Of a stretch of 64,000 nucleotides of DNA, positions 35,920 through 48,043 are shown piece after piece (the first letter of the stretch is position 1; every line of letters starts with the position of its first letter). The notes beneath the pieces were generated by a model, which saw only the letters and a program-made list of their open reading frames with translations, searched no databases and was not told the origin of the DNA. The DNA lies in contig NW_019028998.1 in the NCBI RefSeq assembly GCF_002105155.1, forward strand, positions 248,001 to 312,000, read 5' to 3'. The stretch comes from Lobosporangium transversale. Taxonomy: Eukaryota; Mortierellomycota; Mortierellomycetes; Mortierellales; Mortierellaceae. Made by a program: the position numbers and the translations under genes.

Positions 35920-37186
35920 TATACCTTCGACGCTCAGCTTCTGCGCGAAGACTTCCTGGTTGTGTGAATGTATGTCCCATCCCTGACATTTGAGGATTCT
36001 CCAAGTCATAATGGAAACTTCCTCCGTAACCATTTGATGAACAAATATGAAGCTTGGCTAGAATTCCAAAGCACGCGTCTGAGAGCACCTTAACAGGAGG
36101 TCTGTAGATTAACACGTAAAAAAAAAAAAAAAAAAAAAAAAAAACAAACAAACAAACAAACAAAAAAAAAAAAAAAAAAAAAAAAAAAGCATTAGGATAT
36201 TATGGTTGAACGATTTGAAGAGCAGGTTGATAGGATCCACTCATAGAATGAAACGAGACATACTGCATTATTTCGGGGAAAAATGATGCAAAAGAAAATG
36301 ATTCGCTTCTGTCACCACGAATGCCATCTTGTATTCTGAAGAAACGGCAATATATCCATGCAATAAACAAGCCAAAGGTGGCCATCAATAGCTGCAGATG
36401 ACTACGTGAGATAAACCCTTCCATGACCATAAAGAGTATGAGCAGAATTGGTAGTGTCTAATTCCAATCAATACAAGAGCATATCAATTGATAAATTCAT
36501 TATATATCACGATAATGTTAATATCATACCAAAATTGGTTAATGAAAATGAAAATAATAATAATAATAATAATAATAAAATACCTTCACACGAATAGAAA
36601 GTATACCCCAAAGAGTGACAGCATGTTCTGGAACAAGTTGCTTGAATGCAGTTAAGAATCCCGCCAAAACACCTGTTAATCCATATGCCTGAGTGTCGTA
36701 CCTATTTGGAGACAGTATTCCAGCCATTACCCCGTCATGTGGATGTCAGAGGCTTTCTTTTTCTTTTTCTTTTTCTTTTTCTTTTTGTCTTGGATGCTTT
36801 AGAAATATTGTTCAAATAGTCCAGAAAAGAGGTTCCCTACAGTATTTCATCGCTGCCCTGGATAACAAATTCAAATAGACATGTGAAGTATACTCCAAGC
36901 ATAGTGCCAATGCTTGTAATGCTCAAAAACTTTAGCAGTTCGCGTGAACCCCATGCTCGTTCCAAGTATTTGCCACTTCCAAGTACAATTGCGACGCTTA
37001 TTGCATACTAGAATATTGTAAAAAAAAAAAAAAAAAAAAAGGTACATTAGAATTAATGCGAGTATTAAATAGTATTGGAAACATGCCTCGCATTATAGAG
37101 CAAATATCCTCCACTTGCCTGAATAATGCTTCTTTCAAAAAATGATGCTGTCGCGAAGGTCCAAAACCGATATGGAGCTCTGATGG

Positions 37187-37220
<34 letters not shown>

Positions 37221-37522
37221 CAGGTCAAAATGCTTGTCAACAATCAAAACTTTCATGTAAAGAATGCATGCATAACTGATTGCGTAACTGATTTCACTCA
37301 CGATATTGGCACTAGCGCTACAAGAGGTATAAAAGTCGCTTCCGAGTCAACATAGGTAGATGCTTCTGTCCCCTCTGTAATATGTCCTGAGATTGCGAGG
37401 TCACGAAATCGAAGGGCGAAGTCGAGAGCAGCCATAACTGTCATAGCAGTTGCTAATGTTTTTGTTAATGGAGGCACATTAGAAAATGTGCCACGCCAGT
37501 TGGTTGGGATGGCCGAGGACAT
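35508..37522 (-). CDS. TMEM115/DUF1751-like rhomboid-fold membrane protein
   Basis: Model: complement(join(35508..35814, 35925..36101, 36264..36457, 36584..36701, 36841..37007, 37119..37179, 37302..37522)), 414 aa. Conserved steps: PLTKTLATAMTVMAALDFAL, PLVALVPIS-APYRFWTFATASF, the joined FERSIIQ-YAISVAIVLGSGKYLERAWGSREL, YDTQAYGLTGVLAGFLTAFK, QLVPEH and TLPILLILFMVMEGF. The order FWTFATASF...GKYLERAWGSRE...GLTGVLAGFLTAFKQLVPEH matches yeast YOL107W and human TMEM115, pseudo-rhomboid proteins linked to Golgi retrograde traffic. The C-terminal roughly 170 residues are cytosolic and Ala/Ser-rich. The second intron fits a GC-AG splice (CAG|gcaagt), because that choice gives exactly the family spacing. 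All other introns are GT-AG. Confidence 0.85.
36121..36188 (+). repeat. Poly-A with CAAA units in TMEM115-like intron
   Basis: A24, five AAAC units, then A25. On the transcribed strand this is a long T/GTTT tract close to the donor of the 162-nt intron 5. Confidence 0.9.
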
Positions 37523-37729
37523 TGCTATATAAGCACGATAGACCTAAATACTGCTAATGGTCCTTGTAAAATTAAATGTGGATAAAAAGGATAATAGGAT
37601 GAATGTAAATGTGTGTGCAAAAATGAGAGCACATTAAGCGGCAGAAGAAGAGTTCAAGGCAAAGTCACATGATATGGAATAAAGATATAAGGTTTATGTC
37701 GTACAAAGAGAAATGGAACGTAGTCTGGT

Positions 37730-38340
37730 TTACTTGGTCACGCCACTAAAAATAGTCGTAACAACGTTGTGATTGAGATCAAGGTTGTTGGGATATCCAC
37801 CAATTAATATTTTAAAACGTAATTTTATACTTTGAATCGGACAAAAAATGATACTCACCTCAGAACCACATAGCACTTCTTGCTTTTCGTACGCTCTCGA
37901 TCCAGCGCGGTCAGGCCATTGAAATTCTTTACCCATTGAAATTCTTTACCCACTGAAGGGTTGCGTTGACCATGTTCTGGCCAGCACATTACCTAATTAT
38001 TCAGGCTCGAGGTAAACTTTGTGGCCTTGTCGCCCATACCTTTTCTCCCCTTGAAGTCACCATCGCCGATGACAACCACCATCTTTCCCCCTATCCACCT
38101 TGATTTCCCTTGCACGGGCTTCAACATCCCACTTATTGCTCGTCCAATTTCTGCCTCCTCTCCTTGCTTCTTCCTGTACCTTTCGATTTTAGACTCTGAC
38201 GGCCTATAGAATGATCTTAGGTGTTCATCAACGGAGACAACCAAGATTGAATGATCGTAATAGAAATGTTTGAGCCCCTTGAGTTGGCGACTGTTCGGAC
38301 TCCATATGATACTGTATAAACACCTGAACACTACCACATG
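37730..38340 (-). pseudogene. Decayed Fanzor/TnpB-like nuclease relic
   Basis: Reading the minus strand from 38337, one frame gives a helical basic segment (SESKIERYRKKQGEEAEIGR), then GKMVVVIGDGDFKGRKGMGD, then a stop at the bottom of the frame. The hydrophobic-GDGDF-G-KG pattern resembles the RuvC-II block of eukaryotic Fanzor/TnpB-like proteins. Further down, in another frame, come ERTKSKKCYVVLR and a final DLDLNHNVV. These could be remnants of the zinc-ribbon region and of the RuvC-III Asp block. Stops and a 17-bp tandem duplication at 37918-37951 break the frame. No intact element ends are visible. Family assignment rests on motif order only. Confidence 0.35.
37918..37951 (+). repeat. 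17-bp perfect tandem duplication
   Basis: attgaaattctttaccc occurs twice head-to-tail (37918-37934 and 37935-37951). As 17 is not a multiple of 3, it shifts the reading frame of the overlapping relic. Confidence 0.95.
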
Positions 38341-39476
38341 TCATTGACTACTCTACGTCCCTTAAACAATATTCCTAGCATACATCTGAACTTTTGCAAG
38401 GGATGTGCCAATGTTTTGACAAACATGTAACTTTTAATGGCTACATCGCAGCCCTTGGATTGTGGAAGCGCTGAAAGTATGCGGAAAACGGGAACCATTT
38501 GTGTTTTTACTAGCAACAAGCGTGGTTTCAAAAAAGTTTGCCTCCAAGGAACAAATCCTATATCCCTCATTGCTCAAAAGAGACAATCTTGTCTTTTCTG
38601 CACCCCAAAAGCTCGCCATAATCCTATTGAAGCGTTCAGAGGCATTATTTGCCTCATAGTTTGAGGATTAGCAGACTTTCAGTCAAGTTTTATTGTTTTG
38701 AACAACACAGTAAATCCTGTCCATTGGAAGTTAGTCCCTTTGGACGGCAGCTATTCAGGGGATGCTAATCAATTCCGCTAAATTATGGTGAAATCAAAGC
38801 AGATTTGGAAAACCAACAAGCATCGAACAGTCGCCATTGTTGACTCAATTCTTCTTCCTTTGGGTTGCCAAAGTCTATTGGGAGGATCCTTGCTTGTATA
38901 TCATTTATGCTCACCCCACCCTCAGCCGTCTCAAATTGCTCGAGCTTCTTTTGACGTCTTAATATCGTGGCCAGTCGTTGACTGTTTCAATTGTGACAAC
39001 CCTTGAGTAAGGACAGATTCTGTGACGAGGTTTGTAGCAGAAGCGGGGCGAGCAACGAATGCTCAATCTAAGCTAACTTCGAGGAATCTATTAGCAGGTG
39101 CGTACCAAGTCTTCCAATGAGCAAATAAAAGGAAATATAGTTATGCAGTGTTAACAAACCCGTGGACGCCAGTCTGTTATTCTGTTTTTGGAAAGAGAAA
39201 TGTAAGCCCGACCAGAGGTCCAGACAGAGGCATTCCTTGTTTAACAAGGCGCAGCCTCTCAGGTCTAGCCTCAGAATCTGGCGAGCATAAAACCTGTCCA
39301 ACACACATCTGGAAACAGAAACAAATAGCCCAGCTAGTTTTGCGACGCACGACTCATTTTCTTTCTTGCTCTCAAGAAGCTTCTTGCCAGAATCTGCTGG
39401 ATCGTATTGCAGAACAACTAGTGTCTACCTAGATACCGCATTTTGAAAATAATAAGGGGATTTCACATGCAAGTGA

Positions 39477-39500
39477 GAGACAGAGAGAGAGAGAGAGAGG
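39477..39500 (+). repeat. GA dinucleotide tract
   Basis: gagagacagagagagagagagagag: a short GA/CA microsatellite inside the gene-poor region. Confidence 0.9.
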
Positions 39501-41619
39501 AAGAGATATGCAATGACTGAGAATACTTAATGGTTAATGGTGATGAGTTGTGGCTGATTATGGAATTATTAGACAAGCAAGTGCAACGTCTTTATACAAT
39601 TCAATAATAACCACAAACTAATTGATTACCTTGGTCTGAAAAGTTGGATGAAGCAAAGTTGTAGGTGGCACAGGAGAAAAAAAGGAAGTGTTTTTTTTAA
39701 ACAAAGAATGAAAGGAGTGATGATTGCAGTGATAAAAAATGTAAGGAGTGGCTAATGAAATATGCCAGGATCGTTATAAGTAACGAAGACGGAAGAAAGA
39801 TGTCTTCATAAATAAATAAATATAAAGGGGTAGAAATCTTTGCATTGTACAGTACGCAGATTTTTAATTTTTGCCACGATTTTAACTTGGAGAAAGAATG
39901 CTGCTCGCTTTTTTGCCAGTGAAACACCTGCTGCCATTTCCTCAAACAAATATGTCGGAGGCACAAAGAGGCTTCTGGTTATTGTACCGGTTTTCGGAAT
40001 CAGCATTCGTACTTCTTTGCATTACATTGACTTAAATGTCTATATATTTTTTATCAACTAATGCTTCGTTCTTGATGTATTCATACAGGGATGTGGCAAG
40101 CCGTGTTCAGCCTTACAGATGCTTTGTTTACAATGGTAATTCCATTTCAACGCATCGGGCAAGGACCTTGGCAGCGATGGTCTCTCCTCATTTGCCGGGT
40201 TCATCGATAAGAATATATCAGAAAAACAGGATCGCAAAGGTGATATTGTTTATGCTAAGGACATGACTCTCTTATCTTTCTATTGCGGGCCCTTATCCTC
40301 AACTGCTGTCTGCCGGACCCAGATTGCCAAAAGACATTTTCTAGTGCAAGTCGGACCAACTCCAGGCCTGTCCAACAATGCTCGAAGACTTGTTTTCAAA
40401 GAAATATTTTCCAAGCTTCACGCGCATACAACCTTCGAGCTACAACTGTGAGCTGTTATCCGAAGTGAGTTTAAGGTATTCCTCAACTATCCTAATTTCC
40501 CAAGTTGTGGCCTGGTGTGGATGAATCCCAGACCCTAGATGATCGCAGCAACCATCTGTTTGAATCATCATCAGAGTCCTAACTTCAACTAGTGTTGTCT
40601 CCATTTCTACAGGGATTTCGAACTCCTGGTGATCGAAGTGAACTTATGGTCATTTACTGTAGCACGGGGCAAAGCATTCCAGCCCTTCATTGGGCACAAA
40701 GCTCAGGAGACGGTGTGAAAGAAGAGAGTTCAATGACTTTTCCGTACGCCTTTTTATTTAAGAAACTGCTCAAAAATAGTATTGCTGTTTTCTAATATGA
40801 TACTTATAAACATTATTTCGTTGCTTAGCTATCTCGAATCCCCAGCTGGACCGCTCGAACATCAGTTTAGGCATTCATTGATCCTGTGAAAGACCAGTTG
40901 GTAAATGAAGAATCGAAAAGTGCTGTGGATGTATTACTTCTAGAAGAAGCAGTCAGCATGTTACATCAAAGGCCTGGAGGCAGATTTAGATCAATCTGTA
41001 CCACGATGAGCAAGAAAAATAGTTTATGCAGCACTGCAACTCGGGAGTCATGGTCTTATCAAAAGCATAAATTAGTTCTGACCTTCACTTTGTGTGTATT
41101 TGCATGTATAGGTCGAGAGGGTTGTCAGGGTAGGAGACCCAGAAGGCTAGGAAAGCGCAATTGGAGATACCGAGATCATGTTGATACAAAATCTCGTGGC
41201 TGTGGTGGTGTACGCCCATTTTGTAATTAAAGACTTGATGTCTATCGAGCCAATCAGTATGCCTGTGCTCAACTCCAAAACAGCAGCCTCTGTTCCTGTA
41301 ATTTGTCAAACCTTCTAATTGGACAAAAAAAAAAAATTGGAAGCCAGTGGGCCAAATGCTCCATGTTTATATACAATGTTGCATGACGTTTTTAGATTGT
41401 AGTAGAATCATTCCTCCGAAACTAATGAAATTAAAGTTTGCTTTTTTTATTTGATTCCATGGAACCATTATGGCCATTATTTCATCTTTTCATTCTTTCA
41501 TTCCAACGTCTGCATTAGCTTCATTAGTTTTTTTTTTTTTTTTTTTTTTTTTTTCATTGCATTCCTCATTACTTTGTCATAGCTCCATGATGCCTCATTT
41601 TTAATTATTCATAAACTTC

Positions 41620-43999
41620 ATGTATCGCTCACGACATACCAACAAAGAGAATGACCGTTCGGCACTCATTTCGTCGCTCCCTTCACAACAGTACCGACAA
41701 AATACTTCTACAACGTCTACAGTTGTACACCCACTTCAATCCCTTCATCCACGACAGCAACAACGGCCATTGAACATGCCAAACCAACCGCAAATACCAC
41801 CACCTGTACGAAAAGGGGCCGAGCAACCTCTTTTCTCCTCGTCACACCCAACAGCAGCCCCTGTATTTGAGATACCCACATATTCCACTTTCATCAGAGA
41901 CCCTTCCAATCTCGCCAGGCATCAATCCATTTATTCAATTACTTCTCGAAGATCTCGTGCGTCCATTATCACAGAGCCTGATCTCGATACTGAGAACGAA
42001 TATTCATATTATCCATACTCGAAACCCCGACCTGAACCTGAACCTGAACCTGAACTTAAGTCTGAGCCGATACCCTCACCAGAAGAGCCCAACTATTCAG
42101 TACAGTTGCAGGATTTTAATCCACCACCACCAGATTCCCCTGTGATGCCTCCTGTATCTGCTCCAATAGGCCAAATCCCTGAGCGACAAGAGAGAAGATA
42201 TAAGACTAAGAAGGTCGTCAAACTGACCAATGACAATCTCGTCCTCGAGTGTCCTGTGCCTCAACATTATCTCGAAAAGCAGGCGCTGCAAAAAGGTCAT
42301 GAATGGGAGTTTATGCGGTACACCGCCGTGACTTGCGATCCAGACTTGTTTGTAGCTGAGAACTATACACTCAGACCATCCATGTGGAGTAGGGAGACCG
42401 AGATATTCATCTGTGTTACTATGTATAATGTATGATCACTCTTATACCTTTTTTTTTTTTTTTTTTTTTTTTTTCCATCACACTATTGAAACCATTTGTT
42501 TGTCAAAAGGCAGGATACAGTACTGATATATCCCACTCTTTTCCTGTTGTTGTTATTGCTACTGCTGCAGGAAAGCGTCGGGCTATTTGCTGAGACCATG
42601 AATGGGATCATGAAGAATGTTCGTCATCTCTGTTCCAGAAACAATTCGAGGACATGGGGTGATGGATCGTGGCAGAAAGTTGTTGTGTGTATCGTCGCGG
42701 ATGGGCGCAAGAAATGTGATGCTCAGGTTTATAACTACCTTGCAGCCATGGGTGTCTACCAGGAAGGTGTGGCTAAGCGAGAGGTCAATGGTAAAGGGGT
42801 TCAGGCACATATTTACGAGGTGAGTTGGGAGGGGACTCTTCTTCTTATTGGCTTGAATGTCGAATGTAAAACCCATAAGACTTAACGGAAATGACCTTTC
42901 ACCTTCCAGTACACGACACAAGTAACGATTGACCCACACATGAAAACTGTCGAGTCCAAGCAGAGTGATTATGTTCCTGTGCAGATGATGTTTTGTCTCA
43001 AAGAGAAAAACGCAAAAAAGCTCAATTCGCATCGCTGGTTCTTCAACGCATTCGGTCCAGTAATCGATCCTCGCGTGTGTGTCTTACTGGATGTGGGTAC
43101 CCGACCAGGACCAACCTCTATTTATCAACTTTGGAAAGCCTTTGATCTTAACTCCAATGTCGCGGGCGCATGCGGGGAGATCAAGCCTGTCAAGGGTGCT
43201 AGAGCAAAGAACTTGCTCAATCCTTTAGTCGCCACTCAGAATTTTGAATACAAAATGGTAAACGTAAACATCCTTGGAGCACAATACGCTTTAAAAAAAA
43301 AAGGAGGAACCTAACAACTTGTGATGTTTTTTCCAACCGACGTTGTTGTTTTTAAATCCTACATTAGAACAATATCTTGGACAAGCCTCTAGAATCTGTG
43401 ATTGGATATATCTCCGTTCTTCCGGGAGCATTCTCAGCGTATCGATACAAAGCACTATTGGCCTCACCGGAGACTCCCAACGAGGGACCGTTGATCAGCT
43501 ACTTCAAAGGAGAGAAGCCATCTCCTGACTCTGGTATCTTTGATGCCAACATGTATCTGGCTGAAGACCGCATTTTGTGTTTTGAATTAGTCGCAAAACG
43601 AAACGACGCATGGACCCTGCGCTACGTCAAGGCCGCATGGGCAGAAACAGATGTACCGGATTCAGTCCCTGAGCTCATCAGCCAACGTCGTCGATGGTTG
43701 AACGGTACCTTCTTCGTAGCACTCTTTTCTGTATTCCATTTCGGAAAAATCTATAAGAGCAATCATGCATACTGGAGGTAATCAGGGTAGCAATGTCAAA
43801 AATGTTTAATTATGTTAATAGTCTTTTTTACGTGAAGTAGGCATTAATCATTATTATTATTATTTCTTTGGTAAATAGAAAACTGCTTTTCCATCTTCAA
43901 TTCCTTTACAACATTGTCAATATTATTTTTAGTTGGTTTGCAATTGTAAGCAATAATGGGTATATGAGCAATGAGGCCTTTTTTTTTTTTTTTTTCTTT

Positions 44000-44034
<35 letters not shown>

Positions 44035-45303
44035 AACAAGAAACTTGACACTTCGGATGATTGTCTATGTCAACATTTTTCTAGGCCAATACCTATCTCA
44101 CATTCTACATCCTCGCAAATTCACTCATGTTTTCAGAGAACAGCCCCGGCGGCCGCTCCGATATCTTCAGAATCGTTTTTATCATCCTCAAGTATTTTTA
44201 TGAATTCCTCGTAATTATCGTCTTTGTACTTAGTATGGGAAACCGGCCCACCGGGTAAGAAACAAAGCCCCTATCACTTTTGCGGCAACTTCTGAAAAAC
44301 CTTATACTTTCGTTCTTATTATTCTTGGCATGTACTCATCATGCTTTTTTTTTTTTTTTTTTTTTTTTTTTTTCTTGTGCCTCTGTTCAATTAGGTCAAA
44401 ATTCTTGTATACCGCAGCTATAGTTTTCTTTGCCTTTTTAATGGTTTACATGACATTCTGTGCCGCCTGGCTGACCTATCTTGGGATATCACGAGCCTTG
44501 GTATCTGGCCAAACCACGCTTGCCGCTGTGATTGGTGATTCAACCTTCCGAAACGTGATATTATCACTGGCTTCAACTTATGGCCTTTACTTGATCAGCA
44601 GTGTTTTATACATGGAGCCATGGCACATGGTGACTAGCTCTATCCAGTATCTTTGTATGGTGCCAAGGTAAGCGTGTTTTTAACAGAATGGATGTATTTT
44701 TTGAGACGCAAGGACATGGTGCCCTTCTTTTGACTCTTTTGACTTCTTATATATATATTGCTTTTTTTTTTTTTTTTTTTTTTTTTTTTTCTGGCTTTGG
44801 TTTTAAGCTACGTGAACGTCTTGAATGTGTACGCATTCTGCAATACACATGATGTGAGTTGGGGCACAAAAGGTGACAATATCGACAATATGGACCTTGG
44901 CGCTGCCAAGTCAACCTCGAAAGAAGGTGCAGACAAAGAAGAGGTCACTGTTAATGTTCCTGTAGAAGACCGAGATTTAAACCAGTCTTATCAAATTGCT
45001 CTGGACTCACTCAAGAAAAAGACAGAGGAGAGGGTTCAAAAGCGCGATCCCAAAGCAAAACAAGAGGATTACTACAAAGCATTCAGGACAAGGCTGGTGC
45101 TTCTGTGGTGTACCTCAAATGGGTTACTGGTCAGCATCATCACTTATTCGGGAAGCTATGGCGGGATTGGATCATACGATGCACGATCCAAGGCGTACCT
45201 TGCCTTTGTATTATGGTCAGTCGCGTTCCTGGCTGCTTTCCGGTTCGTGGGCAGTGTTGTCTACCTCTTCTTGCGTCTCGTTAGTGGTGAACTTCGGTGG
45301 TAA
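41620..45303 (+). CDS. CHS: Chitin synthase (division 1, class I-III type)
   Basis: Model: join(41620..42429, 42571..42819, 42910..43257, 43368..43777, 43879..43945, 44085..44254, 44395..44667, 44808..45303), 940 aa. It polymerises UDP-GlcNAc into chitin at the plasma membrane. Residues 1-about 215 are disordered, with a Pro-Glu repeat near 42030. The catalytic region follows: [57 protein letters not shown] (acceptor-site Asp region) and QRRRWLNG, the product-binding signature. Membrane helices come next ([34 protein letters not shown]), then SWGTKG and two terminal helices. All introns are GT-AG with very long T-tracts. No myosin domain or cytochrome b5 domain is present, so it is not class V-VII. 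Exact class needs a tree. Confidence 0.95.
43979..44032 (+). repeat. T-tract followed by A-tract in chitin synthase intron 5
   Basis: About 24 T-rich bases are followed directly by 29 A. This makes a near-perfect inverted repeat within the 139-nt intron 43946-44084. Confidence 0.9.
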
Positions 45304-45343
45304 AACAAATCCAACCGATTGTCATGATTGTAATCGTAATTAT

Positions 45344-45405
45344 TTAACTATTATTATTATTTAACTATTATTGTTATTATTTAACTATTATTATTATAAT
45401 TATTA
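45344..45405 (+). repeat. ATTATTATTTAACTATT repeats
   Basis: Three imperfect 17-18 bp copies of attattattatttaacta lie between chitin synthase and the next gene, in the probable 3'-UTR. Confidence 0.85.
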
Positions 45406-45491
45406 AAATTATATTGTGAACAACTATCCATGAGAAAACAAGCACAGTTTCATCTGGCTCATTGACATCATTACCACGCCAAGATCGTCTC

Positions 45492-47918
45492 ATGTCGCTT
45501 TATTCACCTAGTCTCAAGAAAACCCAACGCTCACGCTCACCCAGAAGAAAGAGTACACCATCGCGGCTGTACTTGCGCCAAGCTTTCCCAACGTTGGGTT
45601 CTGCAGCTGCTTCTGATCTAGAATCATCAACTGTCTCCCAAATTAGCCCTGATGTGTTGTTCAGGCGTCGACAGCAATTACTTCACGATGCGCAAAATGA
45701 AGTGCAAGAGACTGATGGAATCGATAGGCAAAAAGGATATGCTTTGGGTAAACAACAGCAACAACAGAAAGTAACCAACAGCATACATGTACGCACACCT
45801 TTGTCTTCCATACCCTCTAACACCGATACGCATGATGCGAAGGATGCGAAGGATGCGAAGGATGTACAGGAAACGCTCGCGAGATTCCTCAACCAAAAGT
45901 CTTTATCTTCGTCTTTAACCTCGAGTGCGTCAGGCCTTCGGCCAATACCCTCAGATAATGTATCTCAATCATACACACCATCTGTACCGCGTCTACGAAC
46001 AACAGAGACAGAGTATGATCAGTCGCCTACTCGATTTACGCGTCTTAGCACACCCCCAAGGGGTGTGCCAAGTACTTCACCAGCTAAATCTTTGCAGGAA
46101 CAAGGCATATTCACGAGACAAGGATTTGCATCAGCGTTAGCGGAACAATGGCAACAGCGAAGGCATGAAGATATAGAACAATTGGGAAATTTAAATCGTC
46201 CATTATCGCCATTCATATCATCATCGCCATTGAATCAACATCTACGAAGCCGGCAGAAGTATCTTGAACAGGATCAAAGATTCTCCATGAACAAGTATGA
46301 CGATGACACGATGCTGAGGGCACAGAAACGATATGAATCGGAGCTGAGATCTACACATGATAATGGCAAAGTTTGTCTGGAAGGCAAGAGGCCCTCAAAC
46401 GCCGGTGCTGAATACATTGATACACAGGCTGAGGAATCTGCACAGGAAGATCAAGAATATGCCTATGGCGATGAAGAGGTATCATTCAGACGGCCAAAAT
46501 TAATATCAACATCCTCAGATCAAAGCACGCTTGTAGATCGGCTTCATAGCTCTGAAGATAAGCCCGTATCTTTGTCTTCTGTGCAAACGCCCCCAGCTGC
46601 ATCAAAATTTGTAGCGCGGTCAGGATCTTGGGCAAAATTGGAAGCCGAGAGTTCATTGTTGGAGGTAGCCGAGCGTACTGCAGCGATTACTGAGGAACTG
46701 CGTGGGGTGTATAATAATCTACAGGAGCTTTTTTCGCCTGAAACAGAGGCCAAATTGAATAGAGGAAAGTCAGTTTTGAGCGCACAAAAGGACATCGGTT
46801 ATGACCATATCAATAACGATTTCCAGTCCTCAGTACCAAAGCCGCCAGTAAGCCCGAATATCCTTAGAAAGTATTTCACTTGATAATGAGGCTCGTCTTA
46901 ATTTTTTTTTTTTTTATTTTTTTTATTTTTTAAAAAGGTGTTCAAAAAGTCCCCAGCCAGTGTGAAGGTGGCATCACCTATCAAAAAATCGAAACCAGCC
47001 CCATTGAGACCAGCTCTCAAGCCGAAACAACATCAACCTTCCCCATCAGAATCCCCAAACCAGCAGAAATGGAGACAAGGTCAACATCAGCAGAATTCTC
47101 AGGAGTCATCATCATCAAAGCCAAACAAGGCTGATGATGCATATCGGCATAATATTATTTTAAGATGGTTAATATCTGACGCAGAATCTGCACGTCGGAT
47201 ACGCCAAATGAATGGTAGCATCGATCTTAATTCAATTACACCAGACGTTGCCGAGGTAATCAGAAACCGCATAGAAGTGTCAAAGAGAAAATGATAGAAG
47301 ATGAAATTGTAATCCAATATGATGTTTTGTCCTAACACCATCACTCAAATAATCTTCATTAACAATACCCTTCTTTATTAGATTTCCACACCATCCTCTA
47401 ATGATATTAAGGAGACGGATACTGATACTAATGACAAACATCAGGAGCAGTTCCATCGAAAACTAAATCGTTGGAAACGCGTGGAGAAGCAAAGTCAAGA
47501 TTTGGCTTCCTCACTGCCTGATTTATACTCAGACCTACATATTCCTACAGTGTCCTCTAGACAGGAAACACCTTTTAACAATGACTTATCATGGGTAAAT
47601 GATTATAACCAGGAAAGTGATGTTGGCCATTATGATGACCAAGGCTACTCAGAAGTACTCACGGAGGTTGAAGTACAAAAGAGACAACACCATGATAAAG
47701 ATCGATACCCGAATTCAAATCCGACAGAGCTCCAGGATAAACTTTCGCAGGAAATACTGGCTGAAATGGCTCGCGAAGAGGAGTTACGTGCAATGAGGGG
47801 TAAACGACCTCAGCATGAGATGACTCAACTAAATGGACATGTAGATCCTGAGGACCTTGCTGTGGATGGCCAGAGACTTTCCAAAAAGCGAAAAGAAGCA
47901 GTATTTTGGATGTCGTGA
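45492..47918 (+). CDS. Unrecognised disordered/coiled-coil protein
   Basis: Model: join(45492..46847, 46938..47255, 47382..47918), 736 aa, first ATG at 45492. I do not recognise a family. It opens with a basic RSRSPRRK segment, then long Ser/Gln-rich disorder with DAKDAKDAK repeats (45836-45862). A short conserved-looking helix (ARFLNQKSL), FTRQGFASALAEQWQQRR and a Glu-rich coil (EVAERTAAITEELRGVYNNL) follow. The middle has ILRWLISDAESARRIRQM and SITPDVAE. The C-terminal exon has ELQDKLSQEILAEMAREEEL and a basic KKRKEA motif. Such helix patches in a disordered chain suggest a scaffold or cytoskeletal adaptor, but this is inference. The donor at 47255 was chosen for consensus; a later one at 47276 cannot be excluded. 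Confidence 0.6.
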
Positions 47919-48043
47919 GCTGTGCAGTTCTAACACTGCCTGATATTAGATATACAGAAAATAGATGTTATTTATAAATACAAAGCGACATATTTATTGT
48001 TCACTGTAGAATGTATGAAGTCCTCTCTCATTGTGAAAACCAG

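Larger units (their letters stand above)
37523..41619. other. 4.1 kb gene-poor region with mobile-element debris
   Basis: It lies between the TMEM115-like start (-) and the chitin synthase start (+). Apart from the Fanzor-like relic at 37730-38340 (listed separately), short open frames on both strands are broken and lack recognisable domains. GC content and codon texture at 38400-41250 look like decayed coding DNA rather than ordinary AT-rich spacer. A GA dinucleotide run is at 39477-39500 and a T-run at 41530-41554. The chitin synthase promoter should be in the last 300-500 bp. Confidence 0.5.

Noticed and set aside
38785-39006. 73-residue + frame in the first relic zone
   Set aside because: No recognisable motif, ends without splice context; left inside the gene-poor region entry.
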